Part shown: positions 36,680 through 45,794 of the stretch, piece after piece
Position numbering within the stretch: the first letter of the stretch is position 1
How the letters are laid out: each line of letters starts with the position of its first letter
Source: Vibrio chagasii
Lineage (GTDB): Bacteria; Pseudomonadota; Gammaproteobacteria; Enterobacterales; Vibrionaceae
Direction of reading: 5' to 3'
Assembly (NCBI RefSeq): GCF_002954585.1
Contig: NZ_MSCI01000001.1
Span: 744,001-808,000, forward strand
DNA: 64,000 nucleotides
Made by a program: the position numbers and the translations under genes
Notes under the pieces: generated by a model
What the model saw: the letters and a program-made list of their open reading frames with translations, nothing else
What the model was told of the DNA's origin: nothing
Database searches by the model: none

Positions 36680-37719
36680 GTACAAAACGAAGCTTAGATG
36701 AGTTGATAGCTCGTGCAGAAGCGAATCTGGTGTCTGTAACAGGGCAAAGCAACCCAGCAACCAAAGGGATAGCCGCTGCCATTGCGGGGGTCAGCTATGG
36801 GCAATATGGTTATCAAGATTTGCTCTTCAGACAGCTGCACCCAGAGACTTGCTCTGAAGAGTGGTTATACCTACACGCTAATCGCCATAAAGCCCCTCGA
36901 CTACTGCCCACGTTCGCAACGGGCCGAGTCCAGTTCACTGAGCTTGGCGGAACGGTGGTGATCAAAAAAGGCACTCGCTTAACGCATGGCAATAACGAGT
37001 ATGAAACCACCAAAGAACAATACAGCAATGCTCCGGTCGAAGTGATCGCACTTAAATCAGGAGTTGATAGCAACTTACCTGCAGGCGCAATACTGGCGCT
37101 AAGCGAAGGGCTCAGCGGAATTGACCCAAACCGTGTGGTTTCACAAGGTGTAACTGGTGGCGCGAACATTGAAGAACTCAAGCATTGGCGTTCCAGAGTG
37201 ATCGTAGCGTTTGAGAAGAACGAGCTCATCGGTAAATCAGAAGATTACCAAGCCTGGGCGGTGTCTGCTCACTCCGATGTGGACTTTGCTTGGGCGCTCG
37301 ACAACACCCCACAGCGAGGCATGGTGGAAGTGTATATCGGTGCGCGAGAAAGCAACCCGACTTTAAGTGCTGGAGTAGTCAAGTTAGTGCAAGACACCTT
37401 TGAGCGTAACCGACTGGCAGGTTGTCATCCAATCGCTTATCTACCAAAGCAAGTGCCACTCAACATCGAGATACAAGGCATTCAAGACCAAGCCATACGT
37501 AATGATGTAGTCACCGCACTAGAGAATCTTGTGAAAGGGAAAATGGGAAAAATCGACCCGATAACTCAAAAGCCTGAATCCATCACCAATACTGAAATTG
37601 TGTTAACCACTTCAACCGTGACCAACAACTTCATTGTTCGTACACCTGTTGGTGAGGTCGCTATTGATAAAAACCAGATACATGTACTAGGAAGCGTAAC
37701 GTGGACACCGCCGACTTAA
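36676..37719 (+). CDS. Baseplate J/Mu gp47-like wedge protein
   Basis: 347 residues of the baseplate J family, with GRVQFTELGGTVVIKKGTRL near the N-terminus and the conserved GGANIEELKHWRSRVI followed by GKSEDYQAWAVSAHSDVDFA. It is a structural wedge of the contractile-tail baseplate. Normal family length. Confidence 0.88.
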   Translation: MSTKRSLDELIARAEANLVSVTGQSNPATKGIAAAIAGVSYGQYGYQDLLFRQLHPETCSEEWLYLHANRHKAPRLLPTFATGRVQFTELGGTVVIKKGTRLTHGNNEYETTKEQYSNAPVEVIALKSGVDSNLPAGAILALSEGLSGIDPNRVVSQGVTGGANIEELKHWRSRVIVAFEKNELIGKSEDYQAWAVSAHSDVDFAWALDNTPQRGMVEVYIGARESNPTLSAGVVKLVQDTFERNRLAGCHPIAYLPKQVPLNIEIQGIQDQAIRNDVVTALENLVKGKMGKIDPITQKPESITNTEIVLTTSTVTNNFIVRTPVGEVAIDKNQIHVLGSVTWTPPT

Positions 37720-38231
37720 TTATTAACTACAGTGCCGGTGATTTTGAAAACGCCTACCGTGGTCTATTACCCAAAGGCGAATATTGGCAAGACACCGAGA
37801 ACGTCGAGCTGGCCAACACCATCAAAGGCATGGCCAAAGACTTCAAGCAAACCCATGACGATATTGAACTGTCGCTATTAACCGAGTTTGAAGAGCAGCA
37901 ATTTGGTTGGAAGATTTCAGACTATCAACGGCTCTTGATGACGATGGGCTCTAAAGGTGTGGTATTTGATGAAGTCGCTAACCCAAACCTCATCAAGATA
38001 AAGCTTTACAGCTACAACAATGACGCGGCCTTTAAAGCGCTAGAAGAAAAACGACTGCCGCACACCGAGTTTCATTGGATTTATCCATTTGATGCAAATA
38101 CACAATTTGAACTGGCTACGGCCTTAACCATGAAGCCAGAGTTTAGCTCTCAGCTTGAATTAGAAGCTGAAGCCCCCTTTCTGTGCTGCACCGCCATCAC
38201 ATGGCAACTTGAAATAGGAGACACCGTATGA
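37701..38231 (+). CDS. Mu gp48/gpI-like tail protein
   Basis: 176 residues of the DUF2313/gp48 family (YRGLLPKGEYWQDTENVELA, then EFHWIYPF). It probably starts at GTG 37701, overlapping the J gene by 19 nt. It connects baseplate and tail fibres in Mu-like phages. Followed by an ATGA overlap with the fibre gene. Confidence 0.78.
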   Translation: MDTADLIINYSAGDFENAYRGLLPKGEYWQDTENVELANTIKGMAKDFKQTHDDIELSLLTEFEEQQFGWKISDYQRLLMTMGSKGVVFDEVANPNLIKIKLYSYNNDAAFKALEEKRLPHTEFHWIYPFDANTQFELATALTMKPEFSSQLELEAEAPFLCCTAITWQLEIGDTV

Positions 38232-39808
38232 GCACGCTGCAAGGTATCCCAACTCAGCACGGGATCAGCATTCTCAAAAGTAACCTGAAACAGACCGCGA
38301 AAAAGTTTCAGCTCATTGGAGCATTAACCCACAACGCGCCAACTGCGAGCTTGTCTGTTTTCCATACGGACACAATCGAAGCCAGTTATTACGATGATAA
38401 TGGCGTACTGACGTTTGTATTCAACCTACCGATTGAAAGGCACTTCAATGAGTACCTCTATCAAATCAAGATTGTAGATACCGCAGGTCAATCCATCGTG
38501 GATTGCCAAACCCCAGTGATTGCTTTGGCTAAAGGTATTGGCGGCATGGTCACTCTAAAAGCTGCGGTTTCGGGGCAAGCTGGACAGGTCATTTTTAAGC
38601 ACAATCAGTACGTGACGGAAACGGAGTTATTGGGGCTTCACTTTCCCAACCTTAAAAAAGAGTTCTCTGACAAATACCTTGGTAAAAACTCTAAAGCTGC
38701 TGACTCGGGCAAGCTTGATGGTAAGGATTCGTCGGCTTTCTCTCAGTGGGAAAATGTGCAATCGGGCACCTGTTCTACGGGTTGGGTTACAATTGCTACA
38801 GCTGCTGGCGCTCGTGGTTTTTCTGAGGTCTATGTTTGGGACAATGAAAGCAGTGACCATGCATTTATGCATATCGAGTTTGTACGCAGCTATAGAGATA
38901 CATCGATTAGCATCGTTACAGTAGGTGGACACGCCAAGCGAATTACAGGTGCTCGCGTCATTGCTAATGGCGACGATACATATGGCGAGAAGCGCCTGCA
39001 AGTCTATGTGACGGTAACGTCTGTTTACAACGTTCGCCTAAAAGACTCAAATGCATTAACTGGCTACTCAGGAATCAGTCCTGTTAAGCCTGAGCTTCAA
39101 AACCTACCTAGTGGATGGAGAGTTGAAAATGCCGAGCTTACTGGTCTAAATGAGTCAGGTGGTGGTATGGATACAACAGGTACGTTAAATGAGCGTGGTC
39201 AGCGAGTATTCAGTCCAAATAACAAACCCACCGCCGCCGATGTAGGTGCATTAACTAAAGCCGATATGTTGGCCATGCGCTGCGGTGAGATAGGCTACTT
39301 TGACGACCCCAATCCTCGTGCTGGATGGATCACCTTAGATGGCGGGGATTTATCGAGAACAACCGATGCTTTACTTTGGGCTCATGCTCAACGGACGGGT
39401 TTGTTGATAAACCAAGCTACGAAAGATTCAGATAAGAAAAAATACGCAGCGTATTGGGGAACCGGTGATGGTTCTACCACGTTCACAAGGCCTAATCTGC
39501 ATATAGTAGGAGGTTTCGTTCGTGCAACCCCACTAGGCGTGGCACATGGTGCGTATCAAGGTGATGCAATACGTGAAATTCAAGGTGACTTCGGTAATAT
39601 AGCTTATCAAAAACATCCGGCGGGTAATGCTTCCGGTGTTATATCTATGAACAATAAGTACGGGCAACAAATAGCTCCAGCGACAACAACTGTGGTAGGG
39701 AGCGGTGACGGTTTTGACTTTAAAGCATCAAGAGTTGTTCCTACTGCAAGCGAAAACCGACCACACTCCATAAACTACGCAGCTAAAATTCACAGAGGAT
39801 GGATGTAA
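38228..39808 (+). CDS. Tail fibre protein
   Basis: 526 residues. The N-terminal part would attach to the baseplate, and the C-terminal third shows a tail-collar/fibre pattern (GEIGYFDDPNPRAGWITLDG, then GDGSTTFTRPNLHIVGGFVR). It ends SINYAAKIHRGWM. It is the receptor-binding determinant and therefore the most host-range-relevant gene of the phage. Its stop overlaps the chaperone start (TAATG). Confidence 0.82.
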   Translation: MSTLQGIPTQHGISILKSNLKQTAKKFQLIGALTHNAPTASLSVFHTDTIEASYYDDNGVLTFVFNLPIERHFNEYLYQIKIVDTAGQSIVDCQTPVIALAKGIGGMVTLKAAVSGQAGQVIFKHNQYVTETELLGLHFPNLKKEFSDKYLGKNSKAADSGKLDGKDSSAFSQWENVQSGTCSTGWVTIATAAGARGFSEVYVWDNESSDHAFMHIEFVRSYRDTSISIVTVGGHAKRITGARVIANGDDTYGEKRLQVYVTVTSVYNVRLKDSNALTGYSGISPVKPELQNLPSGWRVENAELTGLNESGGGMDTTGTLNERGQRVFSPNNKPTAADVGALTKADMLAMRCGEIGYFDDPNPRAGWITLDGGDLSRTTDALLWAHAQRTGLLINQATKDSDKKKYAAYWGTGDGSTTFTRPNLHIVGGFVRATPLGVAHGAYQGDAIREIQGDFGNIAYQKHPAGNASGVISMNNKYGQQIAPATTTVVGSGDGFDFKASRVVPTASENRPHSINYAAKIHRGWM

Positions 39809-40350
39809 TGAAAACAGCTTATTTTTACGATTGCGATACGTCTATCTACATCGGTCATCGTCCAGTCCATAAAATTGATGGTTATGACGATTATCTATTG
39901 CCGCAGCTAGCCACACTAATTGAGGTTCCTGAGTTCGACTCAGAAACGGAACAAGCTAAGTTTGATGAGCAAAATCAAACGTGGACGGTAGAACCTAAGT
40001 TTGTTGAGGTGACGGCTTATCATAAGCAAACTCACGAATCCAAAGATTTTGATGACGCGTCTTTAATCACAGACGACTACACAAAAGACGAGCCAGCTAC
40101 TCAATGGGACGAGTGGATTAACAATGCTTGGGTAACCAACCAAAGCAATAAGTACGTGGCTGAATACAACCAAACTGACGAGATAAGACGACAGCTTTAT
40201 TCTCGTATGTGTGACCCGTTAATTGCAGAAGCTCAAATCAAGCGTTTAAGTGGCAACAAAGCAGAGGCCGATATTAGCGAGGCTCAAGCCCTAGCTGCGA
40301 GAGCAAAAATCCAAACAGAGCACCCGTGGCCAACACCGCCTGCCAACTAA
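39808..40350 (+). CDS. Tail fibre assembly chaperone
   Basis: About 180 residues. The N-terminus MKTAYFYDCDTSIYIGHRPV and the C-terminal helical part with QTEHPWPTPPAN are typical of phage tail-fibre assembly or cap proteins. I chose ATG 39808 because AGAGGA lies 8-9 nt upstream. It is always found next to the fibre gene. Confidence 0.72.
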   Translation: MKTAYFYDCDTSIYIGHRPVHKIDGYDDYLLPQLATLIEVPEFDSETEQAKFDEQNQTWTVEPKFVEVTAYHKQTHESKDFDDASLITDDYTKDEPATQWDEWINNAWVTNQSNKYVAEYNQTDEIRRQLYSRMCDPLIAEAQIKRLSGNKAEADISEAQALAARAKIQTEHPWPTPPAN

Positions 40351-40363
40351 TCCCAACCCTATT

Positions 40364-40389
40364 AAAACCCAGCTATCACGCTGGGTTTT
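40364..40389 (+). terminator. Terminator after the baseplate/fibre operon
   Basis: AAAACCCAGC-TATCAC-GCTGGGTTTT is a perfect 10-bp stem with A/T tracts on both sides. Confidence 0.9.
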
Positions 40390-40411
40390 CTACATTTTCC
40401 ATTTAGAATTC

Positions 40412-40475
40412 GCCCCAATATCCGCCACTTAACCACCACGGTAAACTAAGCCTAGTTCATTACATTAGGTCGCCA
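40412..40475 (+). repeat. Prophage copy of the 19339-19401 repeat; lysis-gene leader
   Basis: It lies immediately before the lysozyme start at 40478 and after the fibre-operon terminator, so it probably contains the lysis promoter. The second copy lies outside the prophage on the host side. Visible identity is roughly 80%. Confidence 0.6.
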
Positions 40476-40477
40476 GT

Positions 40478-40900
40478 ATGGAAACGTTAGCCACAACACT
40501 AATTAAGAAGCATGAAGGTCTTCGGCTTAAGCCGTATCGATGCAGCATGGGGAAACTCACCATCGGTTATGGACGCAACCTTAGTGACAACGGCATTACC
40601 CTAGAAGAAGCCGAGCAGCTACTTCAGCACAATATTGACGAAGTGATTCAGCTGGCTCAAACCTTACCTTTCTTCAATGCTCTGAATGAAGTTCGCCAGG
40701 CAGTGATTGTCGACATGATCTTCAACATGGGCTTGCCACGTTTTCAGAAATTCAAAAAGACCATTGCTCTCATTGAACAGCAAGCTTGGCAGGCGGCCGC
40801 TAATGAAATGTTAAACAGTCGCTGGGCAAGACAGGTGGGTAACCGCTCTCAAACGCTCAGTGAAATGATGCGTTATGGAACTGAACCAACACAAAAGTAA
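40478..40900 (+). CDS. GH24 T4-type lysozyme (endolysin)
   Basis: 140 residues. The N-terminus aligns with T4 lysozyme: catalytic Glu13 (KKHEGLRLKPYRC) and Thr28 (KLTIGYG), with Cys22 at the position of T4 Asp20, as in many related phage lysozymes. It cleaves the peptidoglycan glycan strand. No signal peptide, so export needs the holin. First gene of the lysis cluster. Confidence 0.9.
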   Translation: METLATTLIKKHEGLRLKPYRCSMGKLTIGYGRNLSDNGITLEEAEQLLQHNIDEVIQLAQTLPFFNALNEVRQAVIVDMIFNMGLPRFQKFKKTIALIEQQAWQAAANEMLNSRWARQVGNRSQTLSEMMRYGTEPTQK

Positions 40901-40909
40901 GGAATGGGT

Positions 40910-41140
40910 ATGAACGTTATTACCGGAATTTTAGGTAAAACCCTATGGGAAGTACTGAAAGGCTTAATCTTACAAGTCGCATGGAAAGTGATTCTTGAGC
41001 GCTTCGCCTCTCGTCTTGTAATTTGGGGCCTAGAGAAGCTTAAAACCCTCACAACGAACGATGTCACACAAGAAACAGTGAATGACATTATCCATTCACT
41101 GAAAGGTAAAAAACTCAAAGAGGTCGAACAATGGGAATGA
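40910..41140 (+). CDS. Small lysis-cluster protein (amphipathic)
   Basis: About 76 residues from the ATG at 40910 (TAAGGA upstream). A hydrophobic/amphipathic N-terminal half (ILGKTLWEVLKGLILQVAWK) is followed by a charged C-terminus. It overlaps the next gene by 10 nt. It lies where holins or antiholins occur, but no clear transmembrane helix is seen. Confidence 0.5.
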   Translation: MNVITGILGKTLWEVLKGLILQVAWKVILERFASRLVIWGLEKLKTLTTNDVTQETVNDIIHSLKGKKLKEVEQWE

Positions 41141-41382
41141 CAATAGATCCGAACTGGCTTAATGCTGTGATAGCGTTTTGTACCTTTGTCACCCTTATCC
41201 TTAGCTTACTGATTAGTTACTTGTTTCGGCTATCGAAAGAGCTTGGAGAGCACAAGACTCACGTAGCGGAAACCTACGCCACCAAAGATGATGTCAAAGA
41301 GCTAGGCGACAGAATAGAACGCAGCATGGTGAAAGAATTCGACCGCCTACACACCTTACTCCAAGGTAAGGAAGCTGTATAA
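41131..41382 (+). CDS. Holin/spanin-like single-TM protein
   Basis: 83 residues. One transmembrane helix (AVIAFCTFVTLILSLLISYL) is followed by a charged coiled-coil-like tail. The size, topology and position after the lysozyme are consistent with a holin or an Rz-like component. Which of the two cannot be decided. Confidence 0.55.
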   Translation: MGMTIDPNWLNAVIAFCTFVTLILSLLISYLFRLSKELGEHKTHVAETYATKDDVKELGDRIERSMVKEFDRLHTLLQGKEAV

Positions 41383-41461
41383 AAAGAAGCTGAATAAAGC
41401 TAACATAAACGCACTTCGATAAAAGAGATTTTAAATATTCGCCTACAAGTTAATTAAAGAT

Positions 41462-41482
41462 CGAGGGTTGATTTAACCCTCG
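41462..41482. terminator. Bidirectional hairpin between lysis and acyltransferase genes
   Basis: CGAGGGTT-GATTT-AACCCTCG is a perfect 8-bp stem between convergent genes. Confidence 0.6.
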
Positions 41483-41506
41483 AAATCTTCTTAGATAAGC
41501 CCTTTA

Positions 41507-42763
41507 CTACGCTGAATTTTTCTCATTCTTTTTAGAGTTCTCTCTTACAAAGAAGACTAACTTTGAATAATAAATGTCAATTTTTTCGACTATTTTCCCC
41601 GCTTGTCTTGAGCTAGCCTTCTCTATTGATTTATAAAATAAAAACGAGAAAACTATGGAGCTAATTAGCACACAAATAGCGGAAAATAGTTTCGAATTAT
41701 TTTCAGAGATAAACTTCACTGATAGGAAATAAGTAGGAGATGCTACAAGACCAATCATCATCATATGTGTGAGATATAGTGAGAATGAAATCTTACCTAA
41801 GAATGAGGGGAGCTTTGATGATAATATGCTGTTAAAAAGACCGAAGTTAACGATTAAAAAAACCAAAACAAAAGAAACTATTATATAGTAATATCCGCCA
41901 TAGTTAGGCTTACTCAAAGCGTATATAATTAATGGTATAAGGATAATGTATAAACTTTTATGAATACTCTTGAATTTAAAGCTACGCTGAATATCAATTA
42001 TCAATGCGCCAGCAATGAAAGATAAAACATAAAAGTGCTCAAAGAAAAAACAAAAAGAAAACACACCGAGGTATGTGAAAAGTCTGTTTTTACCATCACC
42101 TAAAAGAGGAAGTACCATAAAAAGAAAATAAGAACTTATTAACTCTGGCCCCATTGTCCAAAGGACACTATTATAGGTAGGCTGTGAATGGTAGTTAAAA
42201 AAAGTATACCAGAAAGAACTTGATAATGCAGATTCAAGTTCTGGTTCAAAACTCCACTGGCTATTTAGCCATGAAATGGGGCCGCTTACATATATTTCAC
42301 CAAACTCTATAGCGAGCTCTTTATTACTATACAAACCATTTGACATGCAAAAATATGCTAAAAATATACTACTTGCGACCGGTATTAATAAACGGAAATA
42401 CCTTTTCGCTGCCGACTTTCGGATGTAGCTTAATCTATCTTTTTCTTCTAATTGAAAGAACTTTATACTAAGAACCGAGCCTGACATCATCCAAAAAAGC
42501 CAGACACTAAACGTTCCATTTGTTAATGCTAAAATAGTGGAAGTTATCATTTCATTGAATATACCCCCAGACATGGACCATTGCTCTAACCTTGTGTCAT
42601 AATCAACGGCATAGGTGTAGCACAAATGCATTATAACTACGGACATTGCTGCAATGCCGCGCAATCCATCTAGTGGGTAAAGTTTTTTGGTTGCTATCAT
42701 ATATGGAAATCTTCTATTTAGGGTAAATTCACACTCTAGACCAACATTTACTCTTAGTATCAA
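41507..42763 (-). CDS. Acyltransferase-3 family membrane protein (candidate surface modification)
   Basis: 418 residues and about ten transmembrane segments. The Acyltransf_3 opening is visible (KKLYPLDGLRGIAAMSVVIMH, with conserved Arg and His), as is FSVWLFWMMSGSVLSIKF. Such proteins O-acylate lipopolysaccharide or other surface sugars, and phage-borne versions change the receptor and block superinfection. It is AT-rich, in its own orientation, and sits between the lysis and head modules, which marks it as inserted cargo (a moron). The first ATG may be slightly downstream at MIATKKLYP. Confidence 0.82.
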   Translation of the reverse strand: MILRVNVGLECEFTLNRRFPYMIATKKLYPLDGLRGIAAMSVVIMHLCYTYAVDYDTRLEQWSMSGGIFNEMITSTILALTNGTFSVWLFWMMSGSVLSIKFFQLEEKDRLSYIRKSAAKRYFRLLIPVASSIFLAYFCMSNGLYSNKELAIEFGEIYVSGPISWLNSQWSFEPELESALSSSFWYTFFNYHSQPTYNSVLWTMGPELISSYFLFMVLPLLGDGKNRLFTYLGVFSFCFFFEHFYVLSFIAGALIIDIQRSFKFKSIHKSLYIILIPLIIYALSKPNYGGYYYIIVSFVLVFLIVNFGLFNSILSSKLPSFLGKISFSLYLTHMMMIGLVASPTYFLSVKFISENNSKLFSAICVLISSIVFSFLFYKSIEKASSRQAGKIVEKIDIYYSKLVFFVRENSKKNEKNSA

Positions 42764-42919
42764 GTTTAAGTCGCTGTACTCTTCTTGATATTTCTGACCT
42801 AAAATAGCCTGAATTCTGGAGTGAAATTTTACTTATGATGATAAAGTGGGGGGGAATGATAGATTAATTAACGTTTAATGACCACCTCCTTCTTCGAGGA
42901 ACTCCCCTAATAGCTGAGC

Positions 42920-43888
42920 CTAAGCCGCATCCAAACGTTTATATTCTTTAGGGGTAATGATCGGATGCCCCACAACATCATTCAACTCTTGCATCATATC
43001 AATGAGTGGTAGCAACTCGTTTTTGTGGAACAGCCAATCGACCTTATTCAAGTCCAGTGACGTAATACTCTCGCGTCGAATGCTCATCAACTCGATTGGC
43101 ACACGGTGAACCGAAAGCACCTCGTTCATGGTTTGGTTCTTTACTTCTTTGTATGAGTCTTTGGCTTCCACCTGACCAATTGGTTTAAGCTCTGGGGCTT
43201 TGGTGTCTTTACCTTTGGCATTCACAAACAAGTTTTTAAACGCCATGCCTTCTTGAGCCTGCAGTTGTTTTTTGATGGCCCTTTCTTGTTTCTCTGTCAT
43301 GGTGGGCTCGTTCATATACAGCAAGTAACCAGCATGGTTACCGTTACGGTAGTACTGACGACGAAACAAGGTGGCATCATCGTTCAGCCAGATAGACGTC
43401 AAAGAGCTAATGTGACTCGGCAAACCATACAGCTCTTGCGCTACATCGTAATCGCCCAAGTGGAACACTTGACCTTTCTTGTAGTCGATACGACCATCAT
43501 CATCGTAGGCTCTAGGCTTATACGTCCAACCTAAGTCTTCACGTCTACGCATATAGAGAGCAGGTATGTGTTTGAGCTTGATAGGCTCCCCCACCCCTCC
43601 ATAGCCACGAATAACCTGTAAGTAAGCATTGCCAAAGGTTAAGTAGTCTTGAATAAAGCGCTTTACATCTTGGCGTGAGAGTAATCCACTCAGCGCAATG
43701 GCGTGCATTAACGTATTGCGCTTAAACTCAATCGCACTCGAATGCATCGGGTTCGTGCGCAGTGCCTTGGCTAAGGTATCGAGCGCAATCGGTGGTTCGT
43801 ATAAACCATCAACCAACGCCACTTCTAAATAACTAAGAATGTCGCTATTCATCACGCTCACGGGGCTAGAAAATTCAATCTCTATCAC
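42920..43888 (-). CDS. P2 gpQ-like portal protein
   Basis: 322 residues of the PBSX/P2 portal family: TNPMHSSAIEFKRNTLMHAI, then FLTFGNAYLQVIRGYGG-type (here DYLTFGNAYLQVIRGYGGVG), LKHIPALYMRRR and MNEVLSVHRVPIELMSI. It forms the dodecameric DNA entry ring. It follows the terminase gene on the minus strand, the same gene order and divergence as P2 Q-P/O-N. Confidence 0.9.
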   Translation of the reverse strand: MIEIEFSSPVSVMNSDILSYLEVALVDGLYEPPIALDTLAKALRTNPMHSSAIEFKRNTLMHAIALSGLLSRQDVKRFIQDYLTFGNAYLQVIRGYGGVGEPIKLKHIPALYMRRREDLGWTYKPRAYDDDGRIDYKKGQVFHLGDYDVAQELYGLPSHISSLTSIWLNDDATLFRRQYYRNGNHAGYLLYMNEPTMTEKQERAIKKQLQAQEGMAFKNLFVNAKGKDTKAPELKPIGQVEAKDSYKEVKNQTMNEVLSVHRVPIELMSIRRESITSLDLNKVDWLFHKNELLPLIDMMQELNDVVGHPIITPKEYKRLDAA

Positions 43889-43908
43889 TTGGTCTCTCCA
43901 AAATTAGG

Positions 43909-45660
43909 CTAGAAGAACTCGACACTGGTGTTGGTGTCATTGTTTATATCAATCGGCTCCCAACGCATTACATGCATCGAAGCCCAAGCTAAATCGGCAT
44001 GAGAGCCAATTTTGCTGCGGTTGGAAACAAAGGTAATTTGGTTACTCACCTTAGTGGTTTGCTGGCGGATCATTAAGAACGAGTGAACGAGATCATCCCA
44101 TTCAGCTTCAAACTGTAAACGGCCACTGTTAATGATTTCTCTCGACTTGTAAGCCATCAATCGCTTCACTTCGGGTGAGTAATCCAGCTCGACCAGAGCT
44201 GGGTAAAACTTACGAACCAGCTCAGCTGTAGCCGAGCCTACGCCACTGGTATCCATGGCCATGTACACCACATTGTATTTCTCAGTAATGCCGCGAATGG
44301 TGTCAGCCTGTTGCTCATAGCTGGAGCCTTTAAGGCGAACCCGCTCAATAAATCGGAACACGCCACCTTTACGTCTAGGCTTCAACGCCACCACTAAGCC
44401 CGCATCATCCGAGCTTTCACCCGTACCGCCACCTCTTGGGTCATAACCGACCAATACTTCTGCGTTACCCACTGGCCTTGCTTTCTCGTGGTCGACATCT
44501 TTCCAAAGTGAACTGTCTGCCTTACAGGCCAGTAGCGCCTTAAGAGAGAAGAATGAAGCGCTGTCATCCAAGAATTTACAGCGAAGCAGGTTGTCAAATA
44601 CCTCTTTAACCGGATACTTACGCTTAAGCTTCTCCATGTTGAAGAGCTTGTCACCGCCTTTGGCAATGGCATCATCAACCGTGATCATTTGACGGAAGAT
44701 GTAATCGGGGCCAAGCGCACCGTCTTTCAGTGCTTTATGGCTTAGGTCAATATTGTCTTCTTTCTTACCAGACCATTTCGGGTAAGCCTCATGCGCCATA
44801 GTAGAAGGGGTTGATATGTAGGTTGTACGGTACTGAGCCTGAATAGACATACCACCTGCATAGTCATCAAGTGCCCTAAAGCGAGGAATCCAGAAAACCT
44901 CATCCCAATACATATGACCGTTAAAGCCCTGAGAAGATGAAACATTGGTTGAACAGAAAATAAGGTTGGCGCCATTGCTTAATTCAATGTCGTCTTTACC
45001 TTTTAAATCAATCCCAGCAAGCTCTAGCGCAAACTTGCGAATGTAATTTTTAAAGATGTACGCCTGTTTCTTGGACGCAGAAATAAACACCTGGTTATCT
45101 CCGCTAAGCACTGCATCTTCAAACGCTTCCCATGCAAAATAGAACGACAAACCAATCTGGCGAGATTTAAGATAAAAGCGAATCTCGTTGATCTCATCGT
45201 TTTGCTTGTGCTCATGAATCTCTTTCTGGTAGCCAAAGAAGGTCTTTTCACGGTATTCATCCAGCATCTCTTTCGTAATACCGGAAATATCATTTTTAAC
45301 CTTATTTGATTTACGTCCTCGCTTATTCTCACCACCGCTAGAACTCGCTGGTCGAGAGCGCTCTTCTGACTTCTGGTTTTTATAGTGCTGCTCTAGCAGC
45401 ATCTTCAGCTCACGCTCTTGGCATTCGAGTTTATGGTCAACCCACATCAAGTAGGCAATACGCTGCCTTAGCATTAATTCAACGGGTGCATCATCCCTCA
45501 GCTTTTTCCAATCAAACTGAGTTATCCATTTCTGAACCGTGCGAGTAGCCACACCAACTTGCTCCGCAATTTCAGGCGGCTTTCGTTGGCGCAGAAACAA
45601 TTCCAAAGCTTTCGTTTGGTCGGTGGTGTATAGCGGTTCGCTAATAACATTCGTATCCAT
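43909..45660 (-). CDS. P2 gpP-like terminase large subunit
   Basis: 583 residues. An N-terminal helix-turn-helix (PPEIAEQVGVATRTVQKWI) is followed by the ATPase domain, with a Walker A-like SRQIGLSFYFAWEAF, Walker B MYWDEVFWI and coupling region TYISTPST. The C-terminal nuclease domain begins near VGYDPRGGG. It packages DNA and cuts cos. Transcribed divergently from the scaffold gene across a 134-bp promoter gap. Confidence 0.92.
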   Translation of the reverse strand: MDTNVISEPLYTTDQTKALELFLRQRKPPEIAEQVGVATRTVQKWITQFDWKKLRDDAPVELMLRQRIAYLMWVDHKLECQERELKMLLEQHYKNQKSEERSRPASSSGGENKRGRKSNKVKNDISGITKEMLDEYREKTFFGYQKEIHEHKQNDEINEIRFYLKSRQIGLSFYFAWEAFEDAVLSGDNQVFISASKKQAYIFKNYIRKFALELAGIDLKGKDDIELSNGANLIFCSTNVSSSQGFNGHMYWDEVFWIPRFRALDDYAGGMSIQAQYRTTYISTPSTMAHEAYPKWSGKKEDNIDLSHKALKDGALGPDYIFRQMITVDDAIAKGGDKLFNMEKLKRKYPVKEVFDNLLRCKFLDDSASFFSLKALLACKADSSLWKDVDHEKARPVGNAEVLVGYDPRGGGTGESSDDAGLVVALKPRRKGGVFRFIERVRLKGSSYEQQADTIRGITEKYNVVYMAMDTSGVGSATAELVRKFYPALVELDYSPEVKRLMAYKSREIINSGRLQFEAEWDDLVHSFLMIRQQTTKVSNQITFVSNRSKIGSHADLAWASMHVMRWEPIDINNDTNTSVEFF

Positions 45661-45794
45661 GCTTGCATAGTGCTACAGCGCTTGTGATTACTCAGCTTGA
45701 ACGATTTCTATATCAAGCGTTTAGAACTAGGACAAATACAAAAAGGCGGAGGCATTGGGTAAATTGGAATCATCGAATTTAGGAGAGTTTAGGC
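45661..45794. promoter_or_regulatory. Divergent late promoter region between gpP and gpO genes
   Basis: The 134-bp gap contains the start regions of two divergent late operons. By analogy with P2 it should contain Ogr-dependent promoters. A small dyad TACAGCGCTTGTG (about 45673) is a candidate activator site. I did not find the exact P2 TGT-N12-ACA spacing. Confidence 0.4.

Noticed and set aside
40412-40475. The lysis leader and its copy at 19339 as the prophage att sites
   Set aside because: One copy lies inside the phage between structural modules; excision there would leave head genes behind. The yaeQ junctions explain the borders better.
45673-45690. Exact P2 late-promoter element (TGT-N12-ACA) in the gpP/gpO gap
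   Set aside because: A small dyad is present but the spacing does not match; only the region, not the site, can be supported.
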